Below, piece after piece: positions 1 through 11,229 of a stretch of 64,000 bases of DNA. The DNA is from Delphinapterus leucas (Eukaryota; Chordata; Mammalia; Artiodactyla; Monodontidae). Below the pieces are notes generated by a model that was given only the letters and a program-made list of their open reading frames with translations, ran no database searches and was not told the origin of the DNA. Both the position numbers and the translations under genes were made by a program. The DNA lies in NCBI RefSeq assembly GCF_002288925.2, contig NW_022098066.1, positions 80,908,930 through 80,972,929 of the forward strand, read 5' to 3'. Each line of letters opens with the position of its first letter. Positions within the stretch are counted from its first letter, which is position 1.

Positions 1-187
1 ACGCGGGCCTCTCACTGTCGTGGCCTCTCCCGTTGCGGAGCACAGGCTCCAGATGCACAGGCTCAGCAGCCATGGCTCACGGACCCAGCCGCTCCGCGGC
101 ATGTGGGATCTTCCCGGACCAGGGCACGAACCCGTGTCCCCTGCATCAGCAGGCGGACTCTCAACCACTGTGCCACCAGGGAAGCCC
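1..187 (-). mobile_element. CHR-2/CD-like tRNA-derived SINE, cut by the window start
   Basis: This is the reverse complement of the short cetacean SINE. On the minus strand it begins with the tRNA-derived head GGGCTTCCCTGGTGGC and runs through the unique body. The 3' A-tail would lie left of base 1 and is not visible. A 61-codon open frame across it (20-205) is a property of the SINE and not a gene. The family assignment rests on near identity with the four other short copies in the window. Confidence 0.93.
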
Positions 188-189
188 GA

Positions 190-462
190 TACCTTATTCT
201 TTTAACTAGCATTTCTTAAAAATCCTTGTGAGAGTGAACATTTTTAGTATGTTTATTTGTCATTTTTATTTCTTCTTTTTTGACTTGTCAGTTCATATGC
301 TTAACCCATTTTTCTTCTGGTGTTATCATGCTATTTTTATGTCCAAATCTGAATTTGTTATCCTTGGTAGTTTCCTGCATACTGGACGTAAAGTTGAATT
401 CTCACCAAAAGCACTATTGTCAGAAAAATTATCTTAACAATTGGAGACAGGCCTCTAATTAC
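190..462 (-). mobile_element. Degenerate LINE-1 fragment (ORF2 3' part, antisense)
   Basis: Phrases on the plus strand resemble the antisense of the L1 ORF2 C-terminal region (the stretch reading roughly GTTTATTTGTCATTTTTATT, then a CCCATTTTT motif). The copy is very diverged and AT-rich, so the family and limits are uncertain. The plus-strand open frames at 228-437 and 280-528 have no coding support. Confidence 0.35.
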
Positions 463-1399
463 AGGATATTCTTTCAGGAAAGTGCTGGGTGTGACTTTCT
501 ATTGATTGTCTATTTTACAACTCTTTAGAAGCAAGTGTTACCCACGAAAATGTTTGCCCAGTAGAGATACAAATAATTACTGACTGGTAGAACACACAAC
601 TAAAAGGTTTATAGACCGGTTGGACATTAACTAGTTTTGCATCTAACCCATCAATCTATTAAGTTGCCTATATATACTCAGATTCTCAAATAAGCTTAAG
701 ACCAATTTTAGAATCTTACTGGTTCCCTCATTAACTAATGAGTTAAATAAAATCTTTGACATATGTTCATTTTATATTAGCCTGAAAGTCATGAGTTTAC
801 CTTTTCAAAAATTACATCTCAACACCATTGGCTTTGAAAATTTCTCCCCAACTCCATTACCATTCACTGCTTTTACTGAGTACAAAGGAGGTTTAAAGTT
901 TATATTCCTAGAATTAGAAAAGACACATGTTGACCCTTTCCATACTCTCCTAACTCATCTCACTTTAAGTTCAAAATTGAAAACTCCAAATCAAAAGAAT
1001 CCAGCTCATGGTCCTTCTTTTTTACTGAAAGTACAGGGTTCCTTCCCATGAAACCTGCCAGGACTCACAAACCTAACATTTTCTGTTTCCAGGTGGCTGC
1101 GGTGGAGTTTTTACAGCACCAATTTCCATCTTACTCAGCGTAATTTTAATGTCTGCCTCTTTCCGGGGGTCTTAGTGAACTGTTCCAGGAAGGGTTAGAA
1201 CCTACATTAAATAATAATCATTAAAAAAGAAAGACAGGGAAAATAAATTCCTTCTGTTTACACATCCCAACCAAAGGTCATTGTGAATAGGCTTCTTGGC
1301 CGACTTGAGAAAGACATTAGTTACCCTCATAATTTCCTGCCTGGGTTTCTGCAACAGCCTTCTAAGCGTTGTCTCAGCCCCACAGTCCACTCTGCCTCA
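463..1399. other. Unassigned AT-rich DNA
   Basis: No repeat family, RNA gene or exon could be recognised. Open frames at 791-1051 (plus, 86 codons) and 1202-1390 (minus, 62 codons) are at chance length for AT-rich DNA and resemble no known protein. Confidence 0.5.
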
Positions 1400-1960
1400 C
1401 CCCTCACAACCACCAGCAAATACATTCTCCATATACCACTGACTTGATTTTATTTAGAAGTAACTGTAATCATTTCATTCCCCTAATTAAAGTCCTCAGG
1501 GGCTCCTCTCACTGCTGTGGGGTAATTAAGGATTAGCCCGTGTGTATGACTAACACGGCCCTTCAGCTCTGATCTCTCTGTAACTTTCCAGACTTACCAT
1601 GTATGGCATCTGCTCACTCTCCTTTCTTTCTGGCTCTTCTGACTTATAACCCCCGAATGTCCCAAGCACTCTGACACCTCCATGCTGTCGAGTATGTTTA
1701 CTTTTGTCTAGGATGCCTTACCCCTTTTCTAGTTAATTCTGACTTGTCTCCTAAGACTTAGCTCCAGCTCCATGTTCTCTTGTAGGCAAATCCTGATATC
1801 CCCTCCCAGGCTGAGTTAGGTGCTTTTTTGAGCTCCTCTGGCAGCAGCCAATGAACAGCCCCACTGTAGCCCTTAATACACTGTTTTATAATCATTACTT
1901 TTATTCTGTGTCATTTTCAGGGGACTAAGATTTACCCCTTTTTGTATTCTTAGGATTTAT
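1400..1960 (+). mobile_element. L2 LINE, 3' region
   Basis: The pyrimidine-rich stretch has the usual order of an old L2 3' part in sense orientation: TCCTCAGGGGCTCC, a TGGCTCTTCT-like segment, the CCTAAGACTTAGCTCCAGCTC region, a GGCAAATCCTGATATCCCC segment, and an end near TATTCTGTGTCATTTTCAGG. It is heavily diverged, as expected of a relic from before the placental radiation. Confidence 0.6.
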
Positions 1961-2849
1961 CCCATAGGCTTAATGTGGGGAATCCTCAAAAGAAATTAAA
2001 TGTATGACCTCATCTTATGACTTACATCCTTTTGCAACAAAGAAGTTCCATAAGAACTGTATGGGAAACTTTAGACATCTTTAAAGTGCCCTAAATTGTC
2101 AAACTGAGATGTTTTTAAATGTGAAAGAATTTCCAGTCACCCCCTTGTCATTAAAAACTTGTTCTCTGAATATTGACCAAGCTTCTCAGTGTGTGTAGTG
2201 CTTCCAATGAAGTCATAGGATAGACATACAGAATATTTGACAAATCTGTTTGTGTGAAGTACTTCAGGGAAGAGAGAGTATCTTGGGTTTCTCTTAAATC
2301 CCCATACAGGACCTAATATATAGCTAGCCATTTACCAAGAGCTTAGTAAATACTTGTTGTTTGATTGACTATTTGAAATATATACAGTCAGTGCTGCCAA
2401 GAAACTCCCATTCTAATTTATTAAGTGGTGACAAGTTAGTGGTGCAACAGGGAAATTTGGGGATTATATCATAGCAGCGTAGCATGGTAATTTGGGAAGC
2501 ACGTTACCGGCACTCATTTTGTCCGTAGACTCTGTATTCGAGAGAATGGGCCAATTCATCTACCTCATTTATACAATAACATTCACTTCTAAAGTTTTAA
2601 ACCTTTTCTTTTTTTTCCATTTCTTTCCACCTGACATTCTATAGCTTCAACATATAGTTATACAACAATGGAGTACACCTCCAGCTTTAATCTGTCTCTT
2701 AAAATACAGACTATATTTACAACTACAGAACACCTAGACTTGGATGTTTGGCGCGTACCTTGTACACCACATGCCCAGATACGAGCTCATTGTCTCATCC
2801 TTCTCCTCCATCCACTCTCTAGGTTATTGGCTGCTAAGCTCTCTGTCAT
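1961..2849. other. Unassigned DNA
   Basis: No gene or clear repeat is seen. A short stretch near 2315-2380 (AGTAAATACTTGTTG) resembles the tail of a MIR or L2. Open frames at 2137-2331 (minus) and 2668-2907 (plus) are of chance length, and the second runs into the following MIR. Confidence 0.5.
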
Positions 2850-3041
2850 CTATAAATTTGTGACTGTGGATAAATTACTTAAACTCTCTAGGCCTTGGTT
2901 CTTCTGATCTGTAACTTATCTAACATTAAGTTTCTACCTCATAGAGTTGTTGTAAGGATTAAATGAGTTACTATATGTAAAGCATTTAGAATGGTTCCTG
3001 GCACATTTTAACTCTCAGTGAGTGAGTATTTGCTGGTATTA
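2850..3041 (+). mobile_element. MIR SINE
   Basis: The core reads TGTGACTGTGGATAAATTAC followed by a CTAGGCC, CTCATAGAGTTGTTGTAAGG and ATTAAATGAGTTA series, with a TGGTTCCTGGCAC end. These are the diagnostic core and 3' parts of the mammalian-wide MIR in sense orientation. Confidence 0.85.
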
Positions 3042-3265
3042 TTTTTCTTAGTCTCACAACTTCAAAGTGTCAGAGCTGTCCTCATTACCACCATCTCCTT
3101 TACCTCCAAATCCATGGTCATTAATTCTTGTACATTCTCCTTTGTACTGATACTCTCTCTTGTGTTAATTCTCCTATTGTCCAGTCAGAAAAGCAGACAC
3201 CGCTCCAGCAGTACCTAACAGAGGTTGTAATTTAGGAAATTGGTTTAAGAAGGTAATAGAAGAGA

Positions 3266-3629
3266 GACTTCCCTGGTGGTGCAGTGGTTAAGAATCCACC
3301 TGCCAGTGCAGGGGACACAGGTTTGATCCCTGGTCTGGGAAGATCCTACATGCAACAGAGCAACTAAGCCCGTGCGCCACAACTACTGAGGCTGCGCTCT
3401 AGAGCCTGCAGGCCACAACTACTGGGCCCATGTGCCACAACTACTGAAGCCTGTGTACCTAGGGCCTGTGCTCCACAACAAGAGAAACCACCGCAATGAG
3501 AAGCCTGAGCACTGCAACAAAGAGTAGCCCTCACTCGCTGCAACTAGAGAAAGTGTGGGCTTTCTCACATTTCATTGCATGCAGCAACGAAGACCCAGCA
3601 CAGCCAAATAAATTTATAAAAAAAATAAA
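3266..3629 (+). mobile_element. CHR-1-like (long) tRNA-Glu-derived SINE
   Basis: The copy is nearly full length. The head ACTTCCCTGGTGGTGCAGTG is followed by the repeated CACAACTACTGA/GGGC modules, a GAGAAGCC motif, the AGCAACGAAGACCCAGC segment and an AATAAA-containing A-rich tail. The body has several substitutions, including GGTTTGATCCC in place of a consensus B box, so it is probably transcriptionally dead. This long CHR form is typical of cetaceans and their close relatives. Confidence 0.93.
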
Positions 3630-3708
3630 GACACCCTTAGCTTATGAAGACCTTGAGGGAAATAATTAGCATCAGTTACTCAAGTGTCTATTTTTCCATT
3701 GCAACATA

Positions 3709-3758
3709 GTGTTTTTAATATGTGTGTGTATATATGTATATATATATAATATATATAA

Positions 3759-3803
<45 letters not shown>

Positions 3804-3813
3804 ACATGTCTAT
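3709..3813. repeat. Compound (TG)n/(TA)n microsatellite
   Basis: Blocks of TG and TA alternate: TGTGTGTG, TATATGTATATATATATAAT, TGTGTGTGTGTGTG, then a long TATATA block and a final TGTGTGTGTGTG. Alternating purine-pyrimidine runs of this kind are length-variable. An open frame of tyrosine, valine and cysteine codons across it is meaningless. Confidence 0.95.
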
Positions 3814-3940
3814 ATCTTCAGTAAATTAAACATTTCTCAGGGCAGGAACATGATGTTATTCATTTTTGTACTAAGAGTCTTACACAGTGCCTGACCTTGA
3901 CACATAATGATTCAAAATATGCTTGTGGAATAAATTATTG
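3814..3940 (+). mobile_element. L2-like 3' end
   Basis: The segment has the common L2 tail pattern: CAGGGCAGGAACATGATGTT, then CACAGTGCCTGACC, then an AAAATATGCTTGTGGAATAAA end. The copy is short and diverged. Confidence 0.5.
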
Positions 3941-5129
3941 GACATATGGGGAATGTAAGGAAATCATATACATGGAGTGAATCCTAAAGTAAGATTCTTC
4001 ATTGTTCTGATTTCTGGTACGACAGAAAAATGGATGAATGATGTGAGAAGGAAAGTTTCTTGGATTCTTCCTTGAAGACTAACTATGACCCAAGTTATTT
4101 CTTGCAGGACAAATACAGGATGTCTAAATTGTGTAATTCAGCCAGGGATGGGGTACCAAGAGCTCAATATTTAAAGATGCAGCATTCAAGAAAAACTGGT
4201 TTGATAGCAATGAATGGATCTAGAAGATGAAAGCAGGAATGCAAGAGACAGAGCTGGCCACATAGAGATAAATAGGACTAGTTCAGAAGCTAAAAAGGCC
4301 AGATTCCCATTGAGGTCAACCATTCACACACAGCTTGGCAGCAGGTACTCCAAGGGGCCAAAACAGACTGGATAGAACTGTGAAAACTAGCCACTAACTC
4401 ATGGTAGATTAGGCCTCTATCTACACAAGCACTTCTCACTGCTCTTCATATCAAGACACACATAGAAAACGATAATTCAGTGTCAGCACACCTGTAACTC
4501 ATAACTAGAAATGGTTGGAAGCCCCGTTCTACTCAGTTCCTCTATGAAGTCTGTCTTTGGAGGCTTAGGTAGCCGATTATCAGTTCTGTACGTGTTAGTC
4601 AAGTAAAGCTGCTAGCTGTAGGGAAAGTAATTTCTTTGAACATGTATTTCACTGACATATTATTTGTGGTAGAAATGGAACAAACTCAGTTAATGACAGA
4701 ACAAATTCTAATTGCTACTAAATACAGTTACCCATTTGAGACACAGAGCATGGCTTGATTGATACAGGAAAAAGCCTCTATGGATTGAGTTTTTACCCAT
4801 AATTTTCTATTAATTTCTAAGTATACCACTACCAGTTAGTATTTATTAAATTTTCATGTTAAAGAAAAGGTAAAGTTCTATCCTTGGGATTAATTGTCAT
4901 AAAACACTGAGAAATCCACAGCCCTACTATGTGAGTACTTTCTAAACAACATGTACAAAGGTGAAAAAACAAAGCACTCTCACTTTTAATTAGAAATATT
5001 GTATTATGATAATTAAAGCCACCTTACAAATCTAGACATTTGATATAAAATATTTAGTTATTTGGTTGATCCTTTTACAATATAAATAAATTCTAATATT
5101 TATGGAGTCTTAAACATGTAGCTCAGAAT
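3941..5129. other. Unassigned non-repetitive DNA
   Basis: No repeat family or exon could be recognised across this 1.2-kb stretch. It is AT-rich, has no long open frame and contains no CpG-rich segment. The part around 4930-5030 is notably rich in TAATTA/ATTAAA-type words but shows nothing more specific. Confidence 0.5.
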
Positions 5130-5310
5130 GCTAAGAGTATTGCCAAGAGTATGTCTATGAGTTAAGTACTATTGTTAGCCTCATTTTATAAGTAAGGCTA
5201 ACATTAGTTCTCAAAATCACATAGTTAGGGAGTGGCAGAGCCCTGACCCAAAATCATATTTCTCTAGTTCCAAAGCCCATGTTTTTACTAGGCCATACTG
5301 AGTTCTCTCT
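5130..5310 (-). mobile_element. MIR SINE (antisense)
   Basis: On the plus strand the order is CTATTGTTAGCCTCATTTTATAA, TCACATAGTTAGGGAGTGGC, AGAGCCCTGACCC and CCAAAGCCCATG. This is the reverse of the MIR core (compare TGCCACTTACTAGCTGTGTG in sense). Confidence 0.75.
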
Positions 5311-5770
5311 TCCAATAAAATGAAATTCATTTAACACTCAACAAATATGTATTAAGCATCTAATATGTACAAGACACCATGCTAGCTTATTTAGGTATGA
5401 AGATGAAAAAGATATGGCCCCTGTCAGGTTTTGTGGGGACTGAAGCTTATTTAATTTGGAGGCCCTCTTTAAGAGAAAAATAATAGATAAAGTAATGATA
5501 TACATGATAAAGGGTAATTATTTGATGGAAATCCTTAAAATGTACGATGGCAAGTTAGGAGAAGGAGGCCCTTGGAAGAGTCCAGAATGCTCCATACAGG
5601 AGCCGATCATGAAGCCTGAACGGAGCTTGGCTAGAGGTAGAAAGGTAGGAGGCCATCCTGGCAGAGGAAACTACTTGACAAGGCTTAAGAGATGTGCCAG
5701 AGGCAGGGCATCGCTGGAGAACTACAAGTAACTCGCTATGTCTGAGGCTGAAAATGCGTATCTGGAGAAG
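5311..5770 (-). mobile_element. L2 LINE fragment (antisense)
   Basis: The segment starts with the L2 tail in reverse (CATTTAACACTCAACAAATA, GTACAAGACACCATGC). It goes on with the GGAGCTTGGCTAGAGGTAGAA-like and GATGTGCCAGAGGCAGGGCA regions that are the complement of L2 coding sequence. The open frames at 5456-5731 and 5555-5860 lie inside or across this relic and are not genes. Confidence 0.5.
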
Positions 5771-6084
5771 GTGGTGAAAAACCAGGCTAAAACAAGGTGG
5801 ATGCCCGTGCCAGGGATTGTCTGTAGAGTGTGAATAGAAGAGGGTAGAGGGCAGAGCCATGGGAGAAACAGGCGTTGGAGAATGGTGAGGTAAAAGAGTG
5901 CACAGAAAAGTCTGGGAAGAAAGTACTTTCCATTTCTTAAATATTATCTGAGTTTGTTAGTGTCTTTGAATAATCATAAACAAAATTTCAAATTTTCACT
6001 TTGAGAATCTCTACCCTAATTCTTACAAGGCTGTCCCCCTTGTTTCAAACATATTTGGACCTACTGCCTTTCTTTTCTATGCTT
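5771..6084. other. Unassigned DNA
   Basis: Nothing recognisable is seen. The stretch lies between an L2 relic and a MER5A-like element. Confidence 0.45.
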
Positions 6085-6285
6085 ATTCGGTGGTCCTTAA
6101 CCATGGCTGCTAATTAGAATCACAGGGAGAACTTAAATAACACATAATGGAAATAGTGCTTTAGATCTGAGATTCTGATTTCTCGACTCCGGATGGGCCC
6201 CAGGGCAACAACAGTTCTTCAAGCATCTTCAGAGCATTTTAATGTGCAGCTCATGTTGAGAACCTCAGGTGATAATGTCCGATCC
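6085..6285 (+). mobile_element. MER5A-like hAT-Charlie nonautonomous DNA transposon
   Basis: The terminal phrase GGTGGTCCTTAACCATGGC corresponds to the usual GTGGTTCTCAAACTTTAGC start. It is followed by TTAGAATCACAGGGAGAACTT, GAGATTCTGATTTC, a GGGCCCCAGGGCAACAAC block and an end near TTGAGAACCTCAGG. Order and content fit MER5A. The inverted ends are mutated. Confidence 0.7.
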
Positions 6286-6289
6286 CACT

Positions 6290-6829
6290 AATTTGATTGA
6301 CAACTGTAAACTAAGGATTTCTAATTTCATATACCTCCAGCCTTGACCTCTTTCCTGAGCTCAAACAAGTATACATTTGCTGTTTGATATTTTCACTTCT
6401 AACGGGTATTTCAAAATGACATGTTCAAAACAGCATTTTCGTGTTTTCCTTCAAACCTGTTTCTCCCCCGGTGCTCCCCATCTCAATAAATAGCATCATT
6501 TACCCACTCAGAACCTGAACCCAGGAGTCATACTTAATTCCCATTTTCCCCTCACATTCCATTTCTAATCCATCAGCAAGTCTGACTGCTTTACTTTCCA
6601 GATAGTTCCTGACTCTGTCCACCTCTCACCATCTCAAACACTATAACCTGGTTCCAAGCCACCATCACTTCCTATCTAGATGACTGCAGTAACTCCTAAA
6701 TCATCTTTTAGCTCTCACTCTTCTTCCCTTAAGGTCAATTGTCCACACAGCTGCTAAAGTGTGGTGGCTCTAGTTATGATTCAGTTTAAGAACCACTGGC
6801 TAGAAATAAAAGAAGCCAGTAGAAGAAGG
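6290..6829 (+). mobile_element. L2 LINE fragment
   Basis: Phrases such as CTCTGTCCACCTCTCACCATC, CAAGCCACCATCACTTCC, AGATGACTGCAGTAACTCC and ACACAGCTGCTAAAGTG follow the order of the L2 ORF2 3' part in sense orientation. No frame remains open. Confidence 0.6.
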
Positions 6830-7334
6830 TCTTGTCTTCATGTACCCAGAGACTGAGGCCTTCCCAGTTCACCTGGCAAAGCCAGCTCTTGGCCTAGACT
6901 TGACACTTCTTCCAGCCTGCTTCACCTCATGGTACCTTCAAAGTTCACATTATAGCCTAATATCCAACCCATTCCCCATCTCCCAATTCTACAGTCCAGC
7001 TGCTCACTGATATTTGGACCTGCCTCATACTCTTGCAGCCTGGAAATAGGACTTAATATTTCCATTCACCTTGGGACTTGCTTAAACTAGTGGTCTCTCA
7101 GTTGTTTCCCACACTGCCTTCTGCCTTCTTCCTAGCCTCAGAGTACTTCAAGGCTAATCTGACAAAATTATGCAGTAGCCTAAATTAAATCATTTAATAG
7201 TCATTCAGTAAGGCCTCTTAATTGAAGATGCTGAAGATGTGTCCTTGTTTAGCTTGCTCTGCTGCCTGAAATTCTCACACAAAGTCTTTTTGGGGGAGAG
7301 ATGGAAGGGAGGAGGACAGTTAGTAGCTGCTAAA
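6830..7334. other. Unassigned, pyrimidine-rich DNA
   Basis: The composition (many CTTCC/CCTC words) resembles old L2, but no phrase is diagnostic. No open frame of note is present. Confidence 0.4.
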
Positions 7335-7376
7335 ATGTGTCTGAGTTAGGCCTCTCCAGGGAAACATAACCGGTAG

Positions 7377-7428
<52 letters not shown>

Positions 7429-7862
7429 AGAGAGAGAGACAGGGAGAGAGACAGAGATAATAGCTGGAGACAGAAAGGCAGAGACAGAGATATATATAGA
7501 GAGAGACAAAGATTTATTTTAAGAAAGTGGCTTACATCATTGTAGAGGCTGGCAAGTCTAAAACACACAAGGTAGGCCAGCAGACTGAAGACCCAGGGAA
7601 AAGTTAATAATGTAGTTCAAGTCCATAGGCAGTGTGCTGGCAAACTTCCTTCTTCCTTGGGGGAGTTCAATCTTTTTCTATGAAGGCTTCCAACCAATTG
7701 AATGAGGCCTTCCCATATTATAGAGGGCAATCACTTTATTCAAAGGCTACTGACTTAAATGTTAATATAATCTAAAAATACTTTCACAGACATCTAGAAC
7801 AATGTTTGACCAAATATCTGGGTACCGTGGCACAGCCAAGCTGACATATAAATTAGTCATCA
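7335..7862 (+). mobile_element. Mammalian-wide medium-copy interspersed repeat carrying a microsatellite
   Basis: The order TCCAGGGAAACATAACC, (TG)n, (GA)n, GATTTATTTTAAGAAAGTGG, GAGGCTGGCAAGTC, GGTAGGCCAGCAGACTG, CATTCAATTGG-type turns, AATGTTTGACCAAATATCTGG and CAGCCAAGCTGACATATAAA is one I know as a widespread mammalian interspersed repeat. I cannot assign the family name with confidence. The copy is nearly end to end, with a large microsatellite expansion near its left end. Confidence 0.6.
7377..7440. repeat. (TG)24 followed by (AG)n microsatellite
   Basis: There are 24 uninterrupted TG units from 7377 to 7424, then AG units to about 7439 and further GA-rich sequence to about 7510. It lies inside the interspersed repeat at 7335-7862. 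A long pure dinucleotide tract is expected to be polymorphic. Confidence 0.97.
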
Positions 7863-8484
7863 CAAAAGGTAAATGTCATTTGGAAGAGGTAATAAACCCA
7901 TCATGCAAATTATGTACACTTCTATATAAATTATAGTGTTCCCATTTAAGTCAGTAAATGCTCTTCAAGTACTTTCTCATGTTACTTTTTATTTCCCTCA
8001 AAGAAAAGTTATTTTAGGTATTATATATAGGTACATTAAAAAGAGATTTGATTTTGATAAAAGTAACTATGGTTCCCAAGTAAATAACTGAGTAGACAAT
8101 TCAAAACAGAGTTGTAAACTCCATTCTAGAAGTTGCTTTTTAGGTATTACGGTAAGTTTGCATCAAAAGCACCTCAGAAGAAAGTTGCTGAAGGATGTGG
8201 GGAATATTATGGATGTCCTCTAACCTGTAAGTGCTAACAAACCCAAAGCCTTGTCTATCTTATTCCCTATTATCTCTAGCACAGCATCAGGTACTTTGTG
8301 GACATTCAACAAATGCTTGTGGAAGGAGTAAGTGACCCTATAGGTTCTCAATTAAAATTGGTTTTATCTTTTGCATTCTGTATATGATGCCTCTCTGGGG
8401 CCACAGAGTGTATGACTCTTGTGATGTCTCCTGGCTCTTTTTTTAAAAATCAATATAGGTTGGTGAGAGGAGGACAGTACAGGG
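7863..8484. other. Unassigned AT-rich DNA
   Basis: No gene is seen. A short stretch at about 8265-8330 (AGCACAGCATCAGGTACTTT, then CAACAAATGCTTGTGG) resembles an L2 3' tail. Confidence 0.45.
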
Positions 8485-8720
8485 TATAGTGACAGCATGC
8501 ATAGTGGTTGGACTGTCTGAGGTCATATCCTGATGCCACCACTTACTGTCTGTGTGATCCGGGACAAATTACTTAACTTCTTTGATCTTCAGTTTACTCA
8601 TGTGTAAAATGGGGATAATGACAGTACTTAGCTTACAGAATTAATGGGAGAACTACATGAGAATTCATGTGAAGTGTTTGATAAAGAACCTCACACATGG
8701 TAATATTGTTAAGTATTATC
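8485..8720 (+). mobile_element. MIR SINE, nearly complete
   Basis: In order: GCATAGTGGTTGGACTGTC (tRNA-like head), GATGCCACCACTTACTGTC, GTGTGATCCGGGACAAATTA, CTCATGTGTAAAATGGGGAT, and a CACACATGGTAATATT end. This is a sense MIR with most of the consensus present. Confidence 0.85.
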
Positions 8721-8786
8721 ATTATTATCATCATCATTATTATTATAGTAGTAGTGGCGGTGGTAGTGGTGGTGGTGGTGGTGAGG
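8715..8786. repeat. Triplet repeat (ATT/ATC)n to (AGT/GGT)n
   Basis: ATT and ATC triplets pass into TAGTAGTAGTGG and then GGT triplets. The tract starts at the MIR 3' end, where simple-sequence tails are usual. Confidence 0.9.
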
Positions 8787-8825
8787 AGGAACAGTTGTCG
8801 TTTAGTGATTTTACTGTTGTTTAAT

Positions 8826-9192
8826 TAAATGCTTCTTTTTAAAAAATGATTTAGTTTTGGCTGCATTGGGTCTTTGTTGCTGCATGTGGGCTTTCTATAG
8901 TTGCAGCAAGCGGGGGCTACTCTTCGTTGCAGTGCACGTGCTTCTCATTGCGGTGGCTTCTCTTGTTCCAGAGCGCTGGCTCTAGGCGCATGGGCTTCAA
9001 TAGTTGCAGCATGCGGGCTCAGTAGTTGTGGCTTACAGGCTCTAGAGCGCAGGCTCAGTAGTGGCGGTGCACGGGCTTAGTGGCTCCGCAGCATGTGGGA
9101 TCTTCCTGGACTAGGGCTCGAACCCGTGTCCCCTGCAATGGCAGGCGGATTCTTAACCACTGCGCCACCAGGGAAGTCCCTAAATGCTTCTT
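8826..9192 (-). mobile_element. CHR-1-like SINE with 12-bp target-site duplication
   Basis: The element body lies at 8838-9180 on the minus strand, with its A-rich tail at the left. A perfect duplication TAAATGCTTCTT flanks it (8826-8837 and 9181-9192), which fixes both ends. The internal CACAACTACTGA-type modules are shortened compared with the copy at 32607. The duplication indicates LINE-driven target-primed insertion of fairly recent (cetacean-lineage) age. Confidence 0.96.
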
Positions 9193-11229
9193 AAAACAGA
9201 TAACCTGTAAAGACTTATCTCATTGCTCTGGGGTAAAATCACTGGCTAGGTGAATTACTTATACCTCACTTAAACAGAGTCTTCAAAGTTGACATTATGG
9301 CCCCAAACCACTTTTCTGGCTATGATCCATATCCTCAGCTCCAAACACTGGATACCTCCTTATTTTGGGGTGTCTCTCTAATGTCATGAAGGCAGTAAGA
9401 CTAGACACTCTGGTCATTTTTCATACTTTCACTGTACCTCAGTGATGTTTCTGTTCCTTCTAAGGTGACATTAGCTAAACTCAGCAGGTGTGAGATGAGT
9501 GGCCCTTAGTTTTTACAATATTTTACTGTTACTCCCTCATGTTGTTTAGAGTTTAGTGTTAGTCTCAGGAGGACATTTCTTGGTGTCTGGGCGCCAGTGG
9601 AGCTTAGTGTCAGGCTGTTGGTGGTCACAAGGACCCATGCTTTCTGGGGAGAGGAAGGGTGTTAGCCAGGTGTCCTGGCCAGCTTCCAAGTTTCGCTTAG
9701 TGAATTTTACCTCCTGAAATTCCCTCCTGTCCTTTCAATTGGATATGGTATTCCTCTTGGCTTCCTGTCCCAAACTGAGGTCCATGGGATTGTGGTGCGG
9801 CTGCAGAACAGCTGCTGCATTCCACCACCATGGTGCTGTGCATGGGTTCCAGTGGTGGATGAAGCAAGAGGCTTATGCACAGTTTGGACAAAGTATCAGC
9901 TTGCAAAATATTTGGGAACCCTCCGGGACGAAGGACTCTGGGCAGAACAGAGATGCTGTAGCGGTGACGTGCACTGATTCATTGCTATCTCCGGGAATGT
10001 CATGGGCCTTAGCAGTGTGGACATGAGCCCATGTGGTTACTTGTTCTGCCAGTCTAAGAGCCAGTGTGAGAGGAATGGCTGCATGGTGTTCACAGCAGGA
10101 TGCAGTGATTGACAGGAGGGGGAAGCCCCAGGGGTGAATTTCAGCTGCTAGATATGGCCAGATGGGAAAGGCCTCCCATGTGTGCTGGGATGGGGATAGG
10201 GCCTTGTAGGATATCTAGCCCACTGAATTACCTTGCATTTCAGAATTTATATTTTTTGGTGGAATGCTAATGGCCCATAACCGGGAGGAATGTGATAAAT
10301 ACAGTAATGACAACAGTGAAATCCTACACACTGACAGTGAAATCAAAATACTTGCCTGGTGTGAGCCTCCCATGACTACATATAGGGAAGGAAAAAGAGA
10401 AAAGCAAAATATTTGAGATATCTAATGTTATGACAACAACCAGGGCTCTACTTTATCAAAAAAAAAAAAACCTAAAAATATCAGTTTCAAGTCATGGGAA
10501 TAATAGAAAGAGTATATTTACTGTACCTTCTGGGAAATCTCAGACCTTGAAATTGTGCAGAGAACCTCCCCTCCCCCACTATTTCACACATTTCTGAGTC
10601 TAGCCTAGGATTTCAAGATGAATGCCCCAGTGGTTGTGGAAGAAATGATCCGGTGATTACTTGTCATTCATATGACCATGGAGACTGGGTTTGGGAAAAC
10701 GGAACTAATTTGTTCCAACGAAGTCAGGCAATGACTTGAACTTGAACCACAAATATATGAAAAGTCCTGGAACTATATGTAGTTTTTCTCTTCTTTCAGC
10801 ATCCTTTTCTTTTCCCCATAGCCCTCCTAGCTTCCTTTGTTTTCTCTGTTTGCGCCAACATTTCTTTTTTTCTATGCACTTTGTTTCACCCCAATCCCAT
10901 TGTTGAGGAAGCTGAAAGCAGTGATTCAGGTAGATAGTGAACTAGAAAAGGCTCTGTTCTTCATTTCTAAATCGATCCTATAGAAATCACAGAAACCACG
11001 AGAGAGGTGGATTTTAGGAACTAACTTAAAATGGTTAGAAAGAAACCCCTGGGGAGATTGCCCTGGTGGCAGAAGCCCTGGGAAGAGGCAAAATGAGCAC
11101 TGGGGAATACTTCAAATCTCTTCTTTCCTCTCTGCAGTGCTGCTCTGAGAGAATGCCTGCCGCATCCCTTCTCAATCAGTCAGTCCTGAGTCAACAGGAA
11201 AATTCAGGTCAGTGCCAAAAGGCTCATTG
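9193..11229. other. Unassigned, mostly unique DNA
   Basis: This is the longest stretch in the left part without a recognised element. The part 9540-10240 is less AT-rich and carries overlapping open frames on both strands (9739-10026 plus, 95 codons; 9697-9906 minus, 69 codons). None resembles a known protein, and open frames on opposite strands of the same segment reflect composition. A 12-base A run lies at about 10459. An old, unrecognised LTR or unique DNA are both possible. Confidence 0.45.

Noticed and set aside
5456..5860. Overlapping open frames of 91 and 101 codons on opposite strands
   Set aside because: They lie in or across an antisense L2 relic, and opposite-strand overlap without homology argues against coding.
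7320..7568. 82-codon minus frame with Ser/Leu and Thr/His repeats
   Set aside because: It is the translation of the (TG)n/(GA)n microsatellite.
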